Of a stretch of 64,000 nt of DNA, positions 11,686 through 25,747 are shown piece after piece. A program made the position numbers and the translations under genes. The notes under the pieces were generated by a model, which searched no databases, had not been told where the DNA came from, and worked only from the letters and a program-made list of their open reading frames with translations. Position 1 is the stretch's first letter, and every line of letters starts with the position of its first letter. Source of the stretch: Caenorhabditis elegans (lineage: Eukaryota; Nematoda; Chromadorea; Rhabditida; Rhabditidae); the NCBI RefSeq assembly GCF_000002985.6, contig NC_003279.8, positions 7,688,001-7,752,000 on the forward strand. The letters run 5' to 3'.

Positions 11686-12874
11686 ATGTCATCGATTTCA
11701 ATTTTCGATGAAATCCTTCTCCCAACAGATATTTCTGTTCCTACTGGTCTCCGTCTTCGTGCTCTTCGAAATGATGATTTTGGATATCTCGAATTGCTGA
11801 AACAGCTCACTTCTGTTGGGTTCATCAATCAATTGGTGTTTCGAAAACAATTTGATGCTATGAAAAAGGCTAAATCGTATTACATTGTTGTTCTCGAACA
11901 CATTGAGTAAGTCAACATTATTTTCACAAAATATTAACGTATTTTTCATTCAGATCTTCTAAAATTATTGGCGCCGCAACATTGCTCATAGAATTTAAGT
12001 ACATTCACGAAGCGGGAACACGTGGCAGAGTTGAAGATGTGGTTGTTGACGAGAAAATGCGTGGAAAGAAGCTAGGAGCGCTTCTCAACGAAGTTCTTGT
12101 CGAAATGGCGAAGACGGTTCGGATTTTCAATTGAATAGTTTTTTTAAAAACTTTTTATAAATTCAGATTGGCGTCTACAAGTTGTCACTTGAGTGCAAAA
12201 CTGAATTGATCCCATTTTATAACAAATTTGGCTATTCAAAGAATCTTCACTTTTTGGATCAACGTTTTGAAGAACTGGAAGCTCCCGCTCGGAAATCGTC
12301 TACACCTGGAAATGGATCAGTTATCCTTTTCAATGAGAACGTTCTTCCGACAAATATGAAACTTCCTGTCGATATCCGTGCTCGCGCTCTCCGTTCCGAT
12401 GACATGAATTATCTGAAACTTCTGGAGCAACTCACTTCCGTTGGATACGTCACGAAAAATGACTTTGAGCAAAGATTTTCTACAATGAAAAATTCAGAGT
12501 CGTATTTCATAGTAGTTTTAGAAGATGTAAAGTAAGTTCTTCCCAAAAAGCTATAATTCATCTATAAATACTATTTCAGTTCTTCAAAAATTGTTGGTGC
12601 TGCCACTCTTGTAGTCGAGCTCAAGTACATTCATGAATGTGGACTTCGTGGAAGAGTCGAAGATGTTGTCGTTGATTTGACAATGCGTGGAAAAAGGCTG
12701 GGAATTCTTATCAACGAAGCTCTCGTTAAAATGGCAAGAAGTCTTGGAGTTTATAAACTTTCTCTGGAATGCAAAACAGAGCTTATCCCATTCTACAACA
12801 AATTCGGGTACAACGAGAACATCCATTTCATGGTTCAACGCTTCGACAAGCCAGAAATTATCACTTTGGACTAA
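11686..12874 (+). CDS. gna-2: Glucosamine-6-phosphate N-acetyltransferase, tandem two-domain form
   Basis: Exons 11686-11906, 11954-12116, 12167-12531 and 12580-12874 encode 347 residues. The protein is two complete GNA1-type GNAT domains in tandem. Each holds a RGRVEDVVVD strand followed by the acety-CoA pyrophosphate-binding loop (RGKKLG at 110-115, RGKRLG at 286-291) and a LSLECKTELIPFYNKFGY C-terminal block. The enzyme makes N-acetylglucosamine-6-phosphate for UDP-GlcNAc, needed for chitin eggshell and glycans. Intron positions are nearly equivalent in the two halves, which supports internal duplication. Single-domain homologues are about 150-185 residues and act as homodimers, so the fusion probably encodes both protomers in one chain. 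Confidence 0.95.
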
Positions 12875-13180
12875 TATTTTCTCATAAATTCATCATATTT
12901 ATTGTACGATAGAATTTATTTAGCTCTTAATTTCATTGAATAAAGCTGTGATATTCCTACGTATTACCTTTTTTAATATTTTCATGCCCAATGTGTCAGA
13001 AACAATTTAATATCTTTGAAATATACAAAAGGTTACGGTTTCTATGAAAAAACTTGAAACGCGTCAGCAGATCGGGAAATGCGCCAAGAGTGAGTGTAAG
13101 GCGCACGCCGCTCATTCAATCATTTATTTATTTGTTATGCAGTTCATCAAAGTTTTCAATGTTTTTCTATTTTTGAGATC

Positions 13181-13348
13181 ATGATTGCTGTCACATCCGT
13201 TTGGACAAAATTCCGACGAGGTCTGCCTATTTACTCTTGGCCCCTCCTCGCCGCCACAATGATTTTCGTTGATTGGAATCACACTCGAGAATGGAAAGCA
13301 GCTGGAAGAGTTTCTGCTCTGGAAAAGGAGATTCTAGCAAAGCAATAA
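13181..13348 (+). CDS. 55-residue single-pass membrane protein, possibly mitochondrial
   Basis: A single exon runs from ATG to TAA. The N-terminus is basic (KFRRGL), followed by one hydrophobic segment (YSWPLLAATMIFV) and a charged C-terminal helix (WKAAGRVSALEKEI). The layout resembles small accessory subunits of respiratory complexes such as NDUFB1 (short basic N-terminus, one TM, charged tail), but identity is too weak to assign one. Codon use is normal for the region. AATAAA lies about 25 bases past the stop. It converges on the minus-strand gene that ends 69 bases away. Confidence 0.6.
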   Translation: MIAVTSVWTKFRRGLPIYSWPLLAATMIFVDWNHTREWKAAGRVSALEKEILAKQ

Positions 13349-13416
13349 TAAGTAGATAATAGTTGTAGAATAAATCTTTATTCATTCTGAATTTCAATGT
13401 CCGGTTCTCTTTCTTC

Positions 13417-13969
13417 TTAACGCGAAAAAGCAGTTGATGTTTTCATCGTCTGCAACTGTGCGGTACGCTGGTTTTCCTCCAAAAAGTGTTGTTTATTCTG
13501 ATGAGCCATTGGCTTGATCATACTGTTTTGTGTAGTCTCGATGATTTCGGCAAATGTCAGCAATTTGTTGTCGTAGGAAGTCTTCAAAAGATGGAATGCA
13601 GTTTTGATGAGATCCTTCGAAACTGCCGGATTTCTGTACGAGAAATAAGCGAGGTGGAACAAGCTGACAGTTGTTTCAATGTAAAACGAAATAGCCAAGA
13701 CGAAGTAGGATACAGCGACTGAAGTGAACGCCGAAATCATTTTTTCATAACTTGGTCCATTTTCAACAGCGGTTGCAGTGCCTGAAAGGATCGGTATTCA
13801 TCGAAGCTTCGGCATAATACAACTTACTCAATGCAGTACGAGTAGACGCTTTTCCACGAGATCTGAGAGTCGAATTGATAGCAGTGTTTAGCTCGGAATC
13901 GCTCATCGGTGGGATGACGGCAGTGTTGGTCTCTGACTGCGCAGTACGGCTGTCGACGGAAGTTGCCAT
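13417..13969 (-). CDS. Unknown 168-residue protein with a central hydrophobic segment
   Basis: Two minus-strand exons (13969-13828 and 13781-13417) join in phase through TTGA|GTAAGT and a TTTCAG acceptor. The N-terminal 60 residues are polar, Ser/Thr-rich (MATSVDSRTAQSETN). Residues about 75-110 are hydrophobic (SVAVSYFVLAISFYIETTVS, then LFHLAYFSY), consistent with one or two membrane passes. The C-terminus is a charged helix ending TMKTSTAFSR. An open frame continues 30 codons upstream of the ATG, but without another ATG. I recognise no family. Its start faces the ETF-alpha gene, so the 14.0-14.43 kb interval is probably a shared divergent promoter. Confidence 0.75.
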
Positions 13970-14433
13970 TCTTGATTCGATAGGCGTTGCTTGAAAACCT
14001 TTCGAGTTGTTGAGACTGAGCGAAAGACGAGAAGTGATTCTGTTTGAATTTGTGAGCAACGAAACCCTTTATCTGATTGTAATCGAGAATAATCGGCTGT
14101 CACGCATAATACCTTTTTTAATTTATAAAATTAAATGCGGAAATATATTTTATGATTTTCACGTTACACATTAGGAAAACCTTTTATCAAGTTTTTATTT
14201 AAATTAATTTTGGCAATTTCTACCCGCGCGCGTACTTTGACCCATCATTTTCTTGTTTTTCTTTTCTATCTCGGTCTCTCTGTATCTATCTCTCACCCAT
14301 CCTTCTTATCATTTTCTTTATTTTCTTGGTGTAGTGCCCGTTTTTTTCAATCGTTCCACGTAAATTTGTTGTTCTTTTAATGTTTTTTTTTTCTTTTAAA
14401 CGTTTTTTTTTATTTATGATATTTTCAGCCGAA

Positions 14434-16454
<2,021 letters not shown>

Positions 16455-16645
16455 ATACCTTCAAATAGCCTAATGTAGATGTGTCTTCTAAATTATTGTA
16501 TTCTATTTAGTAACTCGGTTTATCGGGATATTGTGATTTTCGTTTTTATGCTTTCAATGTGAATAAACAGCCAAATCTGTTTTATGAGCGTTATCACGCG
16601 ATTCATAAAGAACAATTGAGAAGAGCAACACTGGAGAAAACCGAA

Positions 16646-17172
16646 ATGAGAATTTTGTATCAAATATCATATTCACAAGAAGCACGGAAACAACGAGAAA
16701 ATGCGAGACAAGTGAGGTGACGAATTGATAGATAAATACTGGAAAATTTGAAACATTCCTGGTGATGGTTTTGTGATTGGGAAATTACTCTTCTATTAAT
16801 CAAAACGAGATACCCGCTGCGGGATGCAAAAAAAAGCGAATGGGGAGGATTGGGGGGAACAAGAAACTGAAAGATTTCTCAAATTTTTGAAGAATAAAAA
16901 TGATGAAACTGATGGGCTGGAATAACAAAGAGATCGACAAAAAAGTCCGACGCAGCAGAGAACATTATGAGAATTTCATTTTAAAATGGACGGCGATTGA
17001 AAAAAAAAGAAACAACGAATATTTAAAACGGAAAGTTGGACCTGTATTAGAATGCGAAAAGGCCAAACATAAAAACAATATTTTTCAAAAAAGAAAAAAT
17101 GGATCCAGAGGTCAGCCGCCACCGAAAAAGGAGGATTTTGAGAGGATGAGAGATTACACTATATATCGATAG
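16646..17172 (+). CDS. Basic helical protein of unknown function (5' end uncertain)
   Basis: Two exons are supported: one ending at 16716 (AG|GTGACG) and one at 16893-17172 (TAG), in phase. The product is very Lys/Arg-rich, with probable helices (SREHYENFILKWTAIEKKR) and a KNGSRGQPPPKKEDFERM tail; a nuclear or RNA-binding role would fit but is inference. The only in-frame ATG of the first exon is at 16646, giving 117 residues, yet the same frame stays open back to about 16511 with plausible sequence (QPNLFYERYHAIHKEQ), overlapping the ETF-alpha 3' UTR. An upstream start exon may exist. It ends 40 bases from the convergent lsy-22 stop. Confidence 0.55.
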
Positions 17173-17211
17173 ATATCACAATCGATAATACTAAAATATG
17201 TCGGTACAGGA

Positions 17212-18593
17212 TCAAGCAACCGCCACTGTCGAATTTTCTTCTTGTTTGATTGTTGCAGTAGCAGTAGTTGCGGCCACAGCAGCAGCTACATCATGTTCCA
17301 TTGTCTGTGGTTCTTCTTCTTTAATCGTTGGTTCTGTGGTGGGTCGAGGTGAATTCGTGGCTGATGTGGTTAATGGAGTTCGTGTTCGAGAAGCGGCTCC
17401 AGATGTTGATGGATTCCTTGATGGTGTAGAAACTGCTACCGATGCAGCGGCGGCCATTTGCTGAAACTGGAAGATTATGAAAATATGTTGTACAGAAATG
17501 GATAGAAAATTGAGATATCGAGGTTTTTGGAATATCTTCTGAAGGAGCTAAAAAATATTAATTTCTTCTATCTTTTCTAGTAATAGTAAGTTTTCTAGTA
17601 ATATCAAACTGCTCTAAAAAGTACATTTAAAACATCCTTTGTATTTCTACATTAATTTTCTTGAATTTCACTTTTACTGTCGTAATTTCACTAGATTTCA
17701 AATTAAAGGCTCACGGATATTTTATGATGGGATCGGTGCGCAAAACGTTTATGGTAGTTTTTTTTGTTGAAATTTATACTTCAAACATAGACGTTTTTTA
17801 GCAGAAAAATTCGCTAAAAAGGCAAGGAAGATGCCGTAAAAATTCAAAAAAAAAACTATCATAGATTTTTCCCCGCCGACCCCATCTGGATAAATCCGTG
17901 CCCCTAAGAGAAAATTACGATAAACATAATTTAATCTCAACATTTTGAATAATAGTTAACACTTACCGCATTAAAATGTTGCATTGCAGCTGCCATATTA
18001 TTCGGTGGCATCATTCCAGGCAATCCAGCCATTCCCGGTGGCATTCCAGGAACCATCCCTGGCATCATCATCGGCATCTGCTGAAACATTTGAGCTTGCA
18101 TCATTTGTGCCTGGAATGCTTGCATTTGCATGTGCTGCATCATCGACATCCCATTCATTCCACCGTTTTGTGGAGCTCCACCTTTTCCAGAAACACGTGG
18201 TGATGCTCCACCCATTGCATTCAGCATTGGATTCCTCATCATCATATGTGGTTGCATTGCAGCAACTGCATTCATCATTGGAGGTGTCATCACTGGCATT
18301 TGAGGTGTTCCGTTCTTGGAAATTGATTCAAATTCCGCTAATAATTGTGATTGTTGCGATGGATCAGTAATTAATGCAAGAAACGTCCTTGCAAGATTAT
18401 CTAATTTCTTCGATGTATCATGAGCTTTCTGGAGGTCCTGCTGTACTGAATCGTTCATTTGTTGTTGCATTTGTAGTTGCATTGATGATAAATCCTGTTT
18501 TGATCGTTCAAGTTCTGATTTATTCGAGTTGAATTGGCTCGATAGACTTGTCATTTCTTTTTTGATTGCATCAATATGATCTGCTAGTGACAT
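17212..18593 (-). CDS. lsy-22: Groucho/AES-like corepressor LSY-22
   Basis: Exons 18621-17967 and 17466-17212 join in phase. From the ATG at 18593 the protein has 293 residues. Residues 1-95 form a coiled-coil Q-domain-like region (LADHIDAIKKEMTSLSSQF, then KKLDNLARTFLAL), resembling TLE/AES. A Met/Gln/Pro-rich segment (about 110-210) follows, then an Ala/Thr/Ser-rich tail with two KEEE/KQEE patches that look like sumoylation sites. There are no WD40 repeats, as in AES-type short Groucho proteins. In C. elegans lsy-22 (F27D4.2, recalled next to F27D4.1) acts with UNC-37 in neuronal fate choice. A further in-frame exon at 18945-18848 splices correctly onto 18621 but has no ATG, so it is probably 5' UTR. 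The 500-bp intron holds a MITE. Confidence 0.75.
17708..17904. repeat. ~197-bp MITE in the lsy-22 intron
   Basis: The ends are diverged inverted repeats: GGCTCACGGATATTTTATGA at the left and, reverse-complemented, GGGGCACGGATTTATCCAGA at the right, both followed by TGGGRTCGG. The interior is also quasi-palindromic (TATGGTAGTTTTTTTT against AAAAAAACTATCATA). It has no coding capacity. Confidence 0.8.
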
Positions 18594-19439
18594 TCCGCTG
18601 GCTGATCCACTTCGTTTCCTACTAAAATATAAATTAAATACTGTTCATATTCACCAATTTCTAGTTTTCGAATTTCTAGTTTTCTAAAAGAAATTAAACG
18701 CTGTTTTTGAATTTATTTTGATACTTTCAAAATGAAAAATATGCCTCTAGTGAACCTTTCATATTTTTAATTTTCTCAACTTTTAGAATACCATTTTCAA
18801 CTATTTGTCAACAAATCTTTTACTTTTAAAATATAATAAAAACCTACTTTTCCCTTGAACTACTCGAGCTAGGATGCGAGAAGTTCGGATTCGCGAATCT
18901 TCGTTGGTCCGACGTGATTGTAGACGGGGGTTGATCGACAGGCGATCAAAAATTCCAAATTTTAAAAATTCGAAAACGATACAATTCCAGAGTCTTTCTT
19001 GTTTGTCGCGAAGAAAAACAACAATTTGAATCCGTCACGGAGCAATGAGCTGCAAAAAAGTAGAAATAAAACAAAGTTTGAATTGATGGTTGTGATGGCA
19101 CACACACACCAACGGCGGGGCCCATTTTATTTCTTCAACGACGATTTTTATTTTTATTATGAGAAAAGCGATAAAACAACGGAAAAGATAAAAAAGTTCT
19201 TTGAGAAGACGAGCGGACAGGGGGAGGAGGTCTTGTTTACACGGTCTTTTAAATTGTGAACTTTTGCGTCAATGTGTTTGCGCCGGCGCCATGTTCTACG
19301 CCAAAACCAATTACCGCCGGGAAAGTGAGAAGGAGACGAAGGAAGGAAAGGACATTTTAAGAATTTGGAGACTTCCGAAATTACTAATTTCAAAAAATCT
19401 GTAATAACAATAATTTCAAAGGAGTTTGCACAAAAATAT

Positions 19440-19560
19440 GCTGCCTGGTCTCGACACGACAGTTTATTGTAATATGCGAAAAGGTGTGTGCCTTTAATGA
19501 GTACTGTAATTTCAAATGTGTGTTTTTGCAGAATTTTATCGATTTTTTACATTTAATTTT
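19440..19560. repeat. Copy of the GTCTCGACACGA..CCTTTAA..TACTGTA repeat
   Basis: GGTCTCGACACGACAG is followed by GTGTGTGCCTTTAATGAGTACTGTAATTTC and ATCGATTTTTTACATTTAATT (positions 19450-19560), the same arrangement as the copy upstream of gna-2. Confidence 0.7.
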
Positions 19561-22500
19561 ACGATCAAAATTTCGCAGCAAAGTGTTTGAAGTCGAGACT
19601 GTTAACCGTTTTTTTAGATTAAAAAATCTCAAAATTTCGCGTCTGGGTGATACAGATGTGATGATTTTTGAAATTGAAATTGAATGAAAAACTAGTCGAA
19701 TTTCAAATATTAAAAAATAGCTCAAACTTGTTTATTTTTAAAAGCCAAGTGAAAAATTCAAAAACTTTCTATCTATAAGTTGCAAATTGTGCATCCCCAT
19801 CTTCCAAGGGTAATAAATAAGCCAGTCTAATCGGCGCAGAGGAGTGTTGTAAAAGAGAATGCCAACTGATAAGTAGTGATAATGAAGAACATATTGGGTG
19901 TCAAAACTTTTCCTCTCACTTTTTTATTCGTTTGAAAACGGCGGAACTTATTTTCTGATTAAAAAACAGAGTGCACTCTGGCACGTTATGGATCCCAGAG
20001 CCTAGACCCCGGAAAAAAGAAACGCCATAAAAATTGGTGGTAGGCGGCTCTCTGGCTCACAAATCTCTCAAAGTTTAATACCGAACATGAATAAAAATTT
20101 AAAAGCGCCTGAACCAGGGGGTTACAAATCGTGCGAAAATTTCGTTGATATTAATTTGCTGAAGTATTTGGAAACATTGAAAAGTCAGAAAGTCGAGCTT
20201 ATTCAATACCACAAGACTTTTCTAATACTGAAGATGAATATAAATTTGTGTAGTGTTGTGCAAGAATGAGTCTTTTGTATTCGATTAAAAACGATGGGTT
20301 TTTGTCTTCTTATGTGCGCACGACCACAAGGAGAGAAAGAAGACGGCTCTTCTGCATCCACCACCAAATGCTCATTTTATTCGACTCGAAATGACTGGTG
20401 AGCTTTTGATGGATGGAGGACTCGGGGGCCTCCACACAAAAAAATGCGGGAAGAAGAATTGAGAGAAGTAGAGGAAGAAAGAGGAACGAAAAGATGGATT
20501 ACAATCACATTTATATTCTTCTAGACCTAGAGAATGCCTGGTTGTTTCTTCAATTTTGACACCACAGGTGCGGCTAATTGCCTTTGAAGCTTCGAGCTCA
20601 GAAGAAGCTGAGACTTCAAAAGATATATGTGATGGATGGAAAGGGAGGAGCGAAATATCACGTAATCGAGTCTTGTGATTATCAGTTATTATCAACATAA
20701 TTTCTACCTATGGTCAAGCTCACGATGATAATTATAGGTTTTGATGAAGAAGTTTCTAGAACCGAAGTGAGTTGTCGTTGTCCTTATAAAGTGCATTACT
20801 GCGACTTCTAGATAATTTTTTATATGAAGAATTAATTACTGAGAACATGGATTTGTTAATTATGACAATTATTCTGAAGTCTAATTTTTTCAACTGTCAA
20901 ATGGTGTCGTTAGCCATCATTTTGAAAAAAGTGCAGCCAGTGGCCTGGAAACGACTTCGACGACAAAAAACATTGGAGGACGTTCAGCGCGGCGAGTCGT
21001 TTATCAAACAATTATGCGGACACACAAAAAATGTGGAAAATTGGGAATGGTGAAGAAATTGAACAGAAGGTCTTCTTCTTCTCCTTCATTTGTCGGAAAG
21101 GTTCGGCCACCAAACGACACACCATAAAAACAACAGCGAAACGATCGGGTCGGATGGAAATAGAGATGCGAGCGAGATGAGGCGGAAAAGTGTGAGAAAC
21201 TGCGCAAATGATGCGGAAAAGATGCGCGCACACAGACAGACATCTTGTACTGTATCGATTTGCACAACATGTGTGGGCATCTGGAGGACGTTTGTGATGT
21301 GCATATATACAATAGAGGGTGACATTTATATCCCGCTGATTTACACTCAATTAGAGAGCATTTGGAGGAGTGGATTACCACTACCGCCATCACGTTCACA
21401 CATACTAGAAGACATCAACGTTCCGGAATACATGTGAGTGACCTCGAGGAAAAAAAGGGGGAAAAAGAATGAATGACATTTGAACACAAAAGATTCTTAA
21501 ATGATTTATTATCTCGTTTCCCATCATCTAGGAAAGTAATTAATCAAAACAGTGGTGACATATTAAGATTGCAGGTTGTTTTTTTCGGCCAATCAAACGT
21601 TTTGATAAGAACATAAATTTTTTGAAGTCACACTAGGGACAGGAAATTCCCGTATACCTTTTAGTGCATGAGAGGTTCAAAAAGAAAGTGCGATCTTACA
21701 CAAACCATGTATCTAATCCAGGTGCTTAGACTGACATTGCCGACGAGTTTCGGAGGGCTTATTGGCTTCTCTCTCCCTGCATCATTTTAGACTTCTATGG
21801 GACAACCCAAACGACCTCATAAATTGACACTTTTTGTGTCGACAGCTGCTGGCTGGCTGTTAGGTAAAACGAAAATTAGATTAGTATGGACCACCTCCGG
21901 AGGTGACAGAAAATGACAAAAATCTCTTCCGGTACTGCTAAATACTATGGGCGGTCTGAACAAAAACTCTTTTTTTCCGTGTTCAACTCAACAAACTTTT
22001 GCGTCCACCACCACCCCGAGAGACAAAAGAGGACTATGAATAATCAAAAAAAGAAGAAGAAAGGTTGAGGTGAGTATTTGTTGGGGCGCCAACGACAGCT
22101 TCTGGCACACACATACGAGAGACATGGGACCTTAAAGAGAGACGCTAGGAACAAAAAGAAGGAAAACGAAGGGGCGCCGAATTCGAAAACAAAGCGAAAA
22201 GAAATTGGATGACAACTAATACGAGACAACGGACGGACGAAAGGAATGAGACGGGGTGGGGAATATGTGGTTTACTTTTTTTTATTGAGCTGCAAAGTTG
22301 CAAATCTTTGAAGGAAAATAATCTGAGAGTTATTTTAATTATCCAACTGAGCTTACAGCTAGTCTAAGTTCCCTACAACTTCATCCAAGAATCAAAGAGA
22401 AAAACGACTCTAGAACTCAAATGATCTACCTCTTGGGAGTTTGCCTATTACGTAATCAGTGGGAAAATTTACCTTTTTGGATATTTATATGCTAAAAGTG

Positions 22501-24459
22501 CAGCAGATTATAAGTATTCAAGGTACTAATTTCAAATATACAATTTTTTGTCTTCTGATTGTGTGCGTCAGGGACTACTTCGGTCGTTGTCAAGTGTACA
22601 AATATGGCTTGTATGCGTAATAGCGTCGGGTGTTAGTAAGAAAAGATGGGAGAACAGAACCAATGAATTATTCGAAGGAAGGATGTAAATGAGAATATTT
22701 GATGTTATTTCAGAAAGGAAATTTAAAAGAGAATTCATCTTAGTTGACCTTTTCCTGTATGACAAAAAATGGCATGTCGGACGGCGAAATCTTTGATATC
22801 ATACAAAAAAGGGATAGCGAAAATGTGTAAATCATGACACGAAGGAACGCAAAAGAGAACATGATAATCTGGGTACATCCGCTGATAATGATAGAATAAG
22901 CATTCTTGGTGTCAAAAATACCAGAAAACTAATTATTCTCAACAAAAACGTATAATCTGACTTCTAATTCAATAATTCAATTACACGAGACCCTTCCTCG
23001 CGTTTTTTTTTTCGAAAATGTGAGCGGAAAATAAATTAACCCCATCGCACAGCGACTTGTCAACCTATTGAAAACAAGGGGGAGAAAATTACACTGCTGG
23101 TGATGGGGGGTTCGGCGGTTTTTGACAGAAGGTAGGAGGGAGGAGAAATGAACGAATGGAATTAGATGACAAAAAGTAATGTTAGTTTTCACTTGGAAAC
23201 ATGTTTTCAGAGTAATCGATATGAGAAAACCGTTTTTTTTTAAATAAGTGACTGAAACTGTGAGAGACAGATGTAATTGGAAAATTGGAAAAAAACAAAA
23301 AGTTCTTGTAAAATGCACCGAAATACCGTAACCCAGAGTGTTTTGAATTCACGAAAAATATTTGATCAATAATGTAAAATGACAACAATAAAAAAAATTA
23401 ATTTTCAAAAAAAAATTAAATTAGGTAGGTTTCAACATTATAAATACATTTTTCGTCTAGTTGCTTTTTTTACTTTTTATAAAACTTCCAGTGGTACTGG
23501 AAATAGAACAGTTTTCAAGAGCTCTGGAGCATTCCATATATTCAATTGTGAAAACGATGCACGATTTTCAAATCCATTGAAAAAAAACGCGGTAAATGAT
23601 GCGACGGCGGTAAAGGGGGGTCAAAGGCGACACAAGAGACTAAGGGGTTGGGAGTGAGTGAGGGAAGTGGGAGGAAAAAGAAGAAAACATAGAGACGGAG
23701 CGAGAAGATAATCGGATGTGCGTAAAGAGCGCGTTCGCCTATACTCTCGACAAAAAGACAATAATGGTTGGAAAGGGAGAGAAGAAGGAACACAAGACGG
23801 GACTGCGCAAGCTGTGCGCGCAAGTGGTAGTGGTAGTAAGCGAGAGAAAGAGGCACAGAATGAGGGAAGAGTAATAGAAACATAAACATGGGGTCTAGAG
23901 GCACATGAATATGAGTATCGGAAGAGGAGAGGACATGGTCGATTGGATACTAAATGGGATGAAGCATCAAGATAAGTGTTGGCTTCTGGTAGGTCTCTAG
24001 AGATACAGACACATGTCAACACAAGTGCTAATTGAATGAAGGAAGTAAATGGAATATAATTTAAAATTGATACTTGCTTAATTTTTATGAAATCTGAAGA
24101 AAGTTGGTAAAGAAAGACTCTATCAAAGCCTCGAATCTGAAAACCAAAATTATGAGGTGGCCACTGGAAGCTGTTTTTTGTATATAATTGATGGCTACGT
24201 TACTCTAAAACTCCGATTCTTATCTTGAAGCAACAGGCATGCTGGAAGCTCGAAATAGGCATCCATCACACTATGCGGAGAAGAAAGATGTAATTTGCAT
24301 TTCAAATTTCAAATAACGACCATGATGGAGTCCGGAGTCAGACACACACACACATGCCGAGGGGGCCGTTATATGAACATGACATGGATAATCTGTGTGA
24401 GTGTATGTCACCCAGATGTGCTTGGGTCGGATGGATGGATGAGGTGGATGGGATGAAGA

Positions 24460-24473
24460 GGGGGGGGGGGGGG
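24460..24473 (+). repeat. G14 homopolymer tract
   Basis: Fourteen consecutive G residues sit in an otherwise GGAT-rich stretch. Such G-tracts are the known substrates for DOG-1 (FANCJ)-dependent genome stability in C. elegans, because they can form G-quadruplexes. Confidence 0.9.
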
Positions 24474-25747
24474 CTAAAAGGCGAGGGCCATCCAATATAT
24501 AATGTGTCGAAACACCGACACCCCGCAGCGAACGATCAAGAGGTGGTGGTGTGTTAGGGAAAGGAAGGAAGGGTCTGAGGAAAAGAAGGGGTAATATAGA
24601 TGGGGGGAGGAAGAAAAAAAGAAGACGTCGAGGACACCGCTGGGCGTAAGGAGGGGAACAAGCAGCAGCAGGCAGCAGCGCATCATATTGGTTGACCAAG
24701 GAGGAGAAGAAGACGGCGGCGAAGTAGAAGGAGAAAAAAGAAGACGAAGAAGAAGGGGAGGTCGAGTTACTGGACACGAAGAAAGGAGAAGAAGGAGAGG
24801 ACATGTGTCAAGTTTGCCAACCACAATGTTTGGTCGAGTGCCTCCTGTGTGTGCGATTGTTGAGTGCTTGTGTGTGTATCAAGATTGACACCGCTCGGTA
24901 GAGGAAAGCACACTCTCTCTCTCTCTCTGAGAAAGAGGATAGAGAGAGACCCTTCTCTTCTTTCCCGCAATTTGATTTCGAACCTTTGCTTTTTTCACTC
25001 GACACTCGGACTGCAGCCACTTGTCGTCTCTTGTGTTGAAACCATTGAAACCAGCGGCGATTTGAAAACGATCGGAATGGATCGGACATAAGTACCGTTA
25101 TAATTTACTTGCATGAGTGGTTATTACTGAAAGTATGCCAATTTCAACTGATAGAACTGTAATTTAGAATGACCTAGATTGCCGAGGTTATTTTGGAGTC
25201 TATTTTACTGAAAAAATTAGCCTCAAAATTGAAAAGAATCAATTTTCATGATCTAAGCTCATCTACCAAACACGAGCTCTTCGGTATAAAAATTAGATGA
25301 CGATAAGGACGTCTAATTTGACAACCCTAACTACTGAAGAGTCACTTTTGAAGTAGTCTAGACTTTTCCGTGATCCTTGAGCAGTTCAACCTTGAATTGG
25401 CATAATTATCAGCTTCAACTTCTTAGTTAGGCATAGATCTTGTGGGGGAAAATCAGATGGATGGATAATAATATGTTTGTTCACCTTCCCCCCTTCCTCG
25501 CCCATCTAGATTTATCTAATCGTTGAGAACAATGAGTGACTTATTGGGCCTCATAAAATGAGCTAACCGTTGTAATTTGACACAGGTCAAGCTGCGCAAC
25601 ACATGCGTGTGTTCATTCAATACGCAACCCGGGCGGTCTCTTTCCGAACAGGCGATAGGATGACGGAACACAGAAGTAATTAAGATGTGTGGGAATGATC
25701 TAACAGGGGAAGTACATGAGCAGGTCTCACACGACATTTCTCAATTT

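Noticed and set aside
20372-20698. 108-codon minus-strand frame
   Set aside because: No motif, low-complexity Ser/Phe/Pro-rich tail, no partner exon; it looks like composition-driven openness.
21004-21437. Overlapping frames of 79-131 codons on both strands near 21.2 kb
   Set aside because: All frames are open together and none has splice support or recognisable sequence.
23542-24888. Several long overlapping frames on both strands (Ser/Pro/Leu-rich or Arg/Glu/Gly-rich)
   Set aside because: Purine/pyrimidine skew removes stops from several frames at once; there is no splice pattern or domain.
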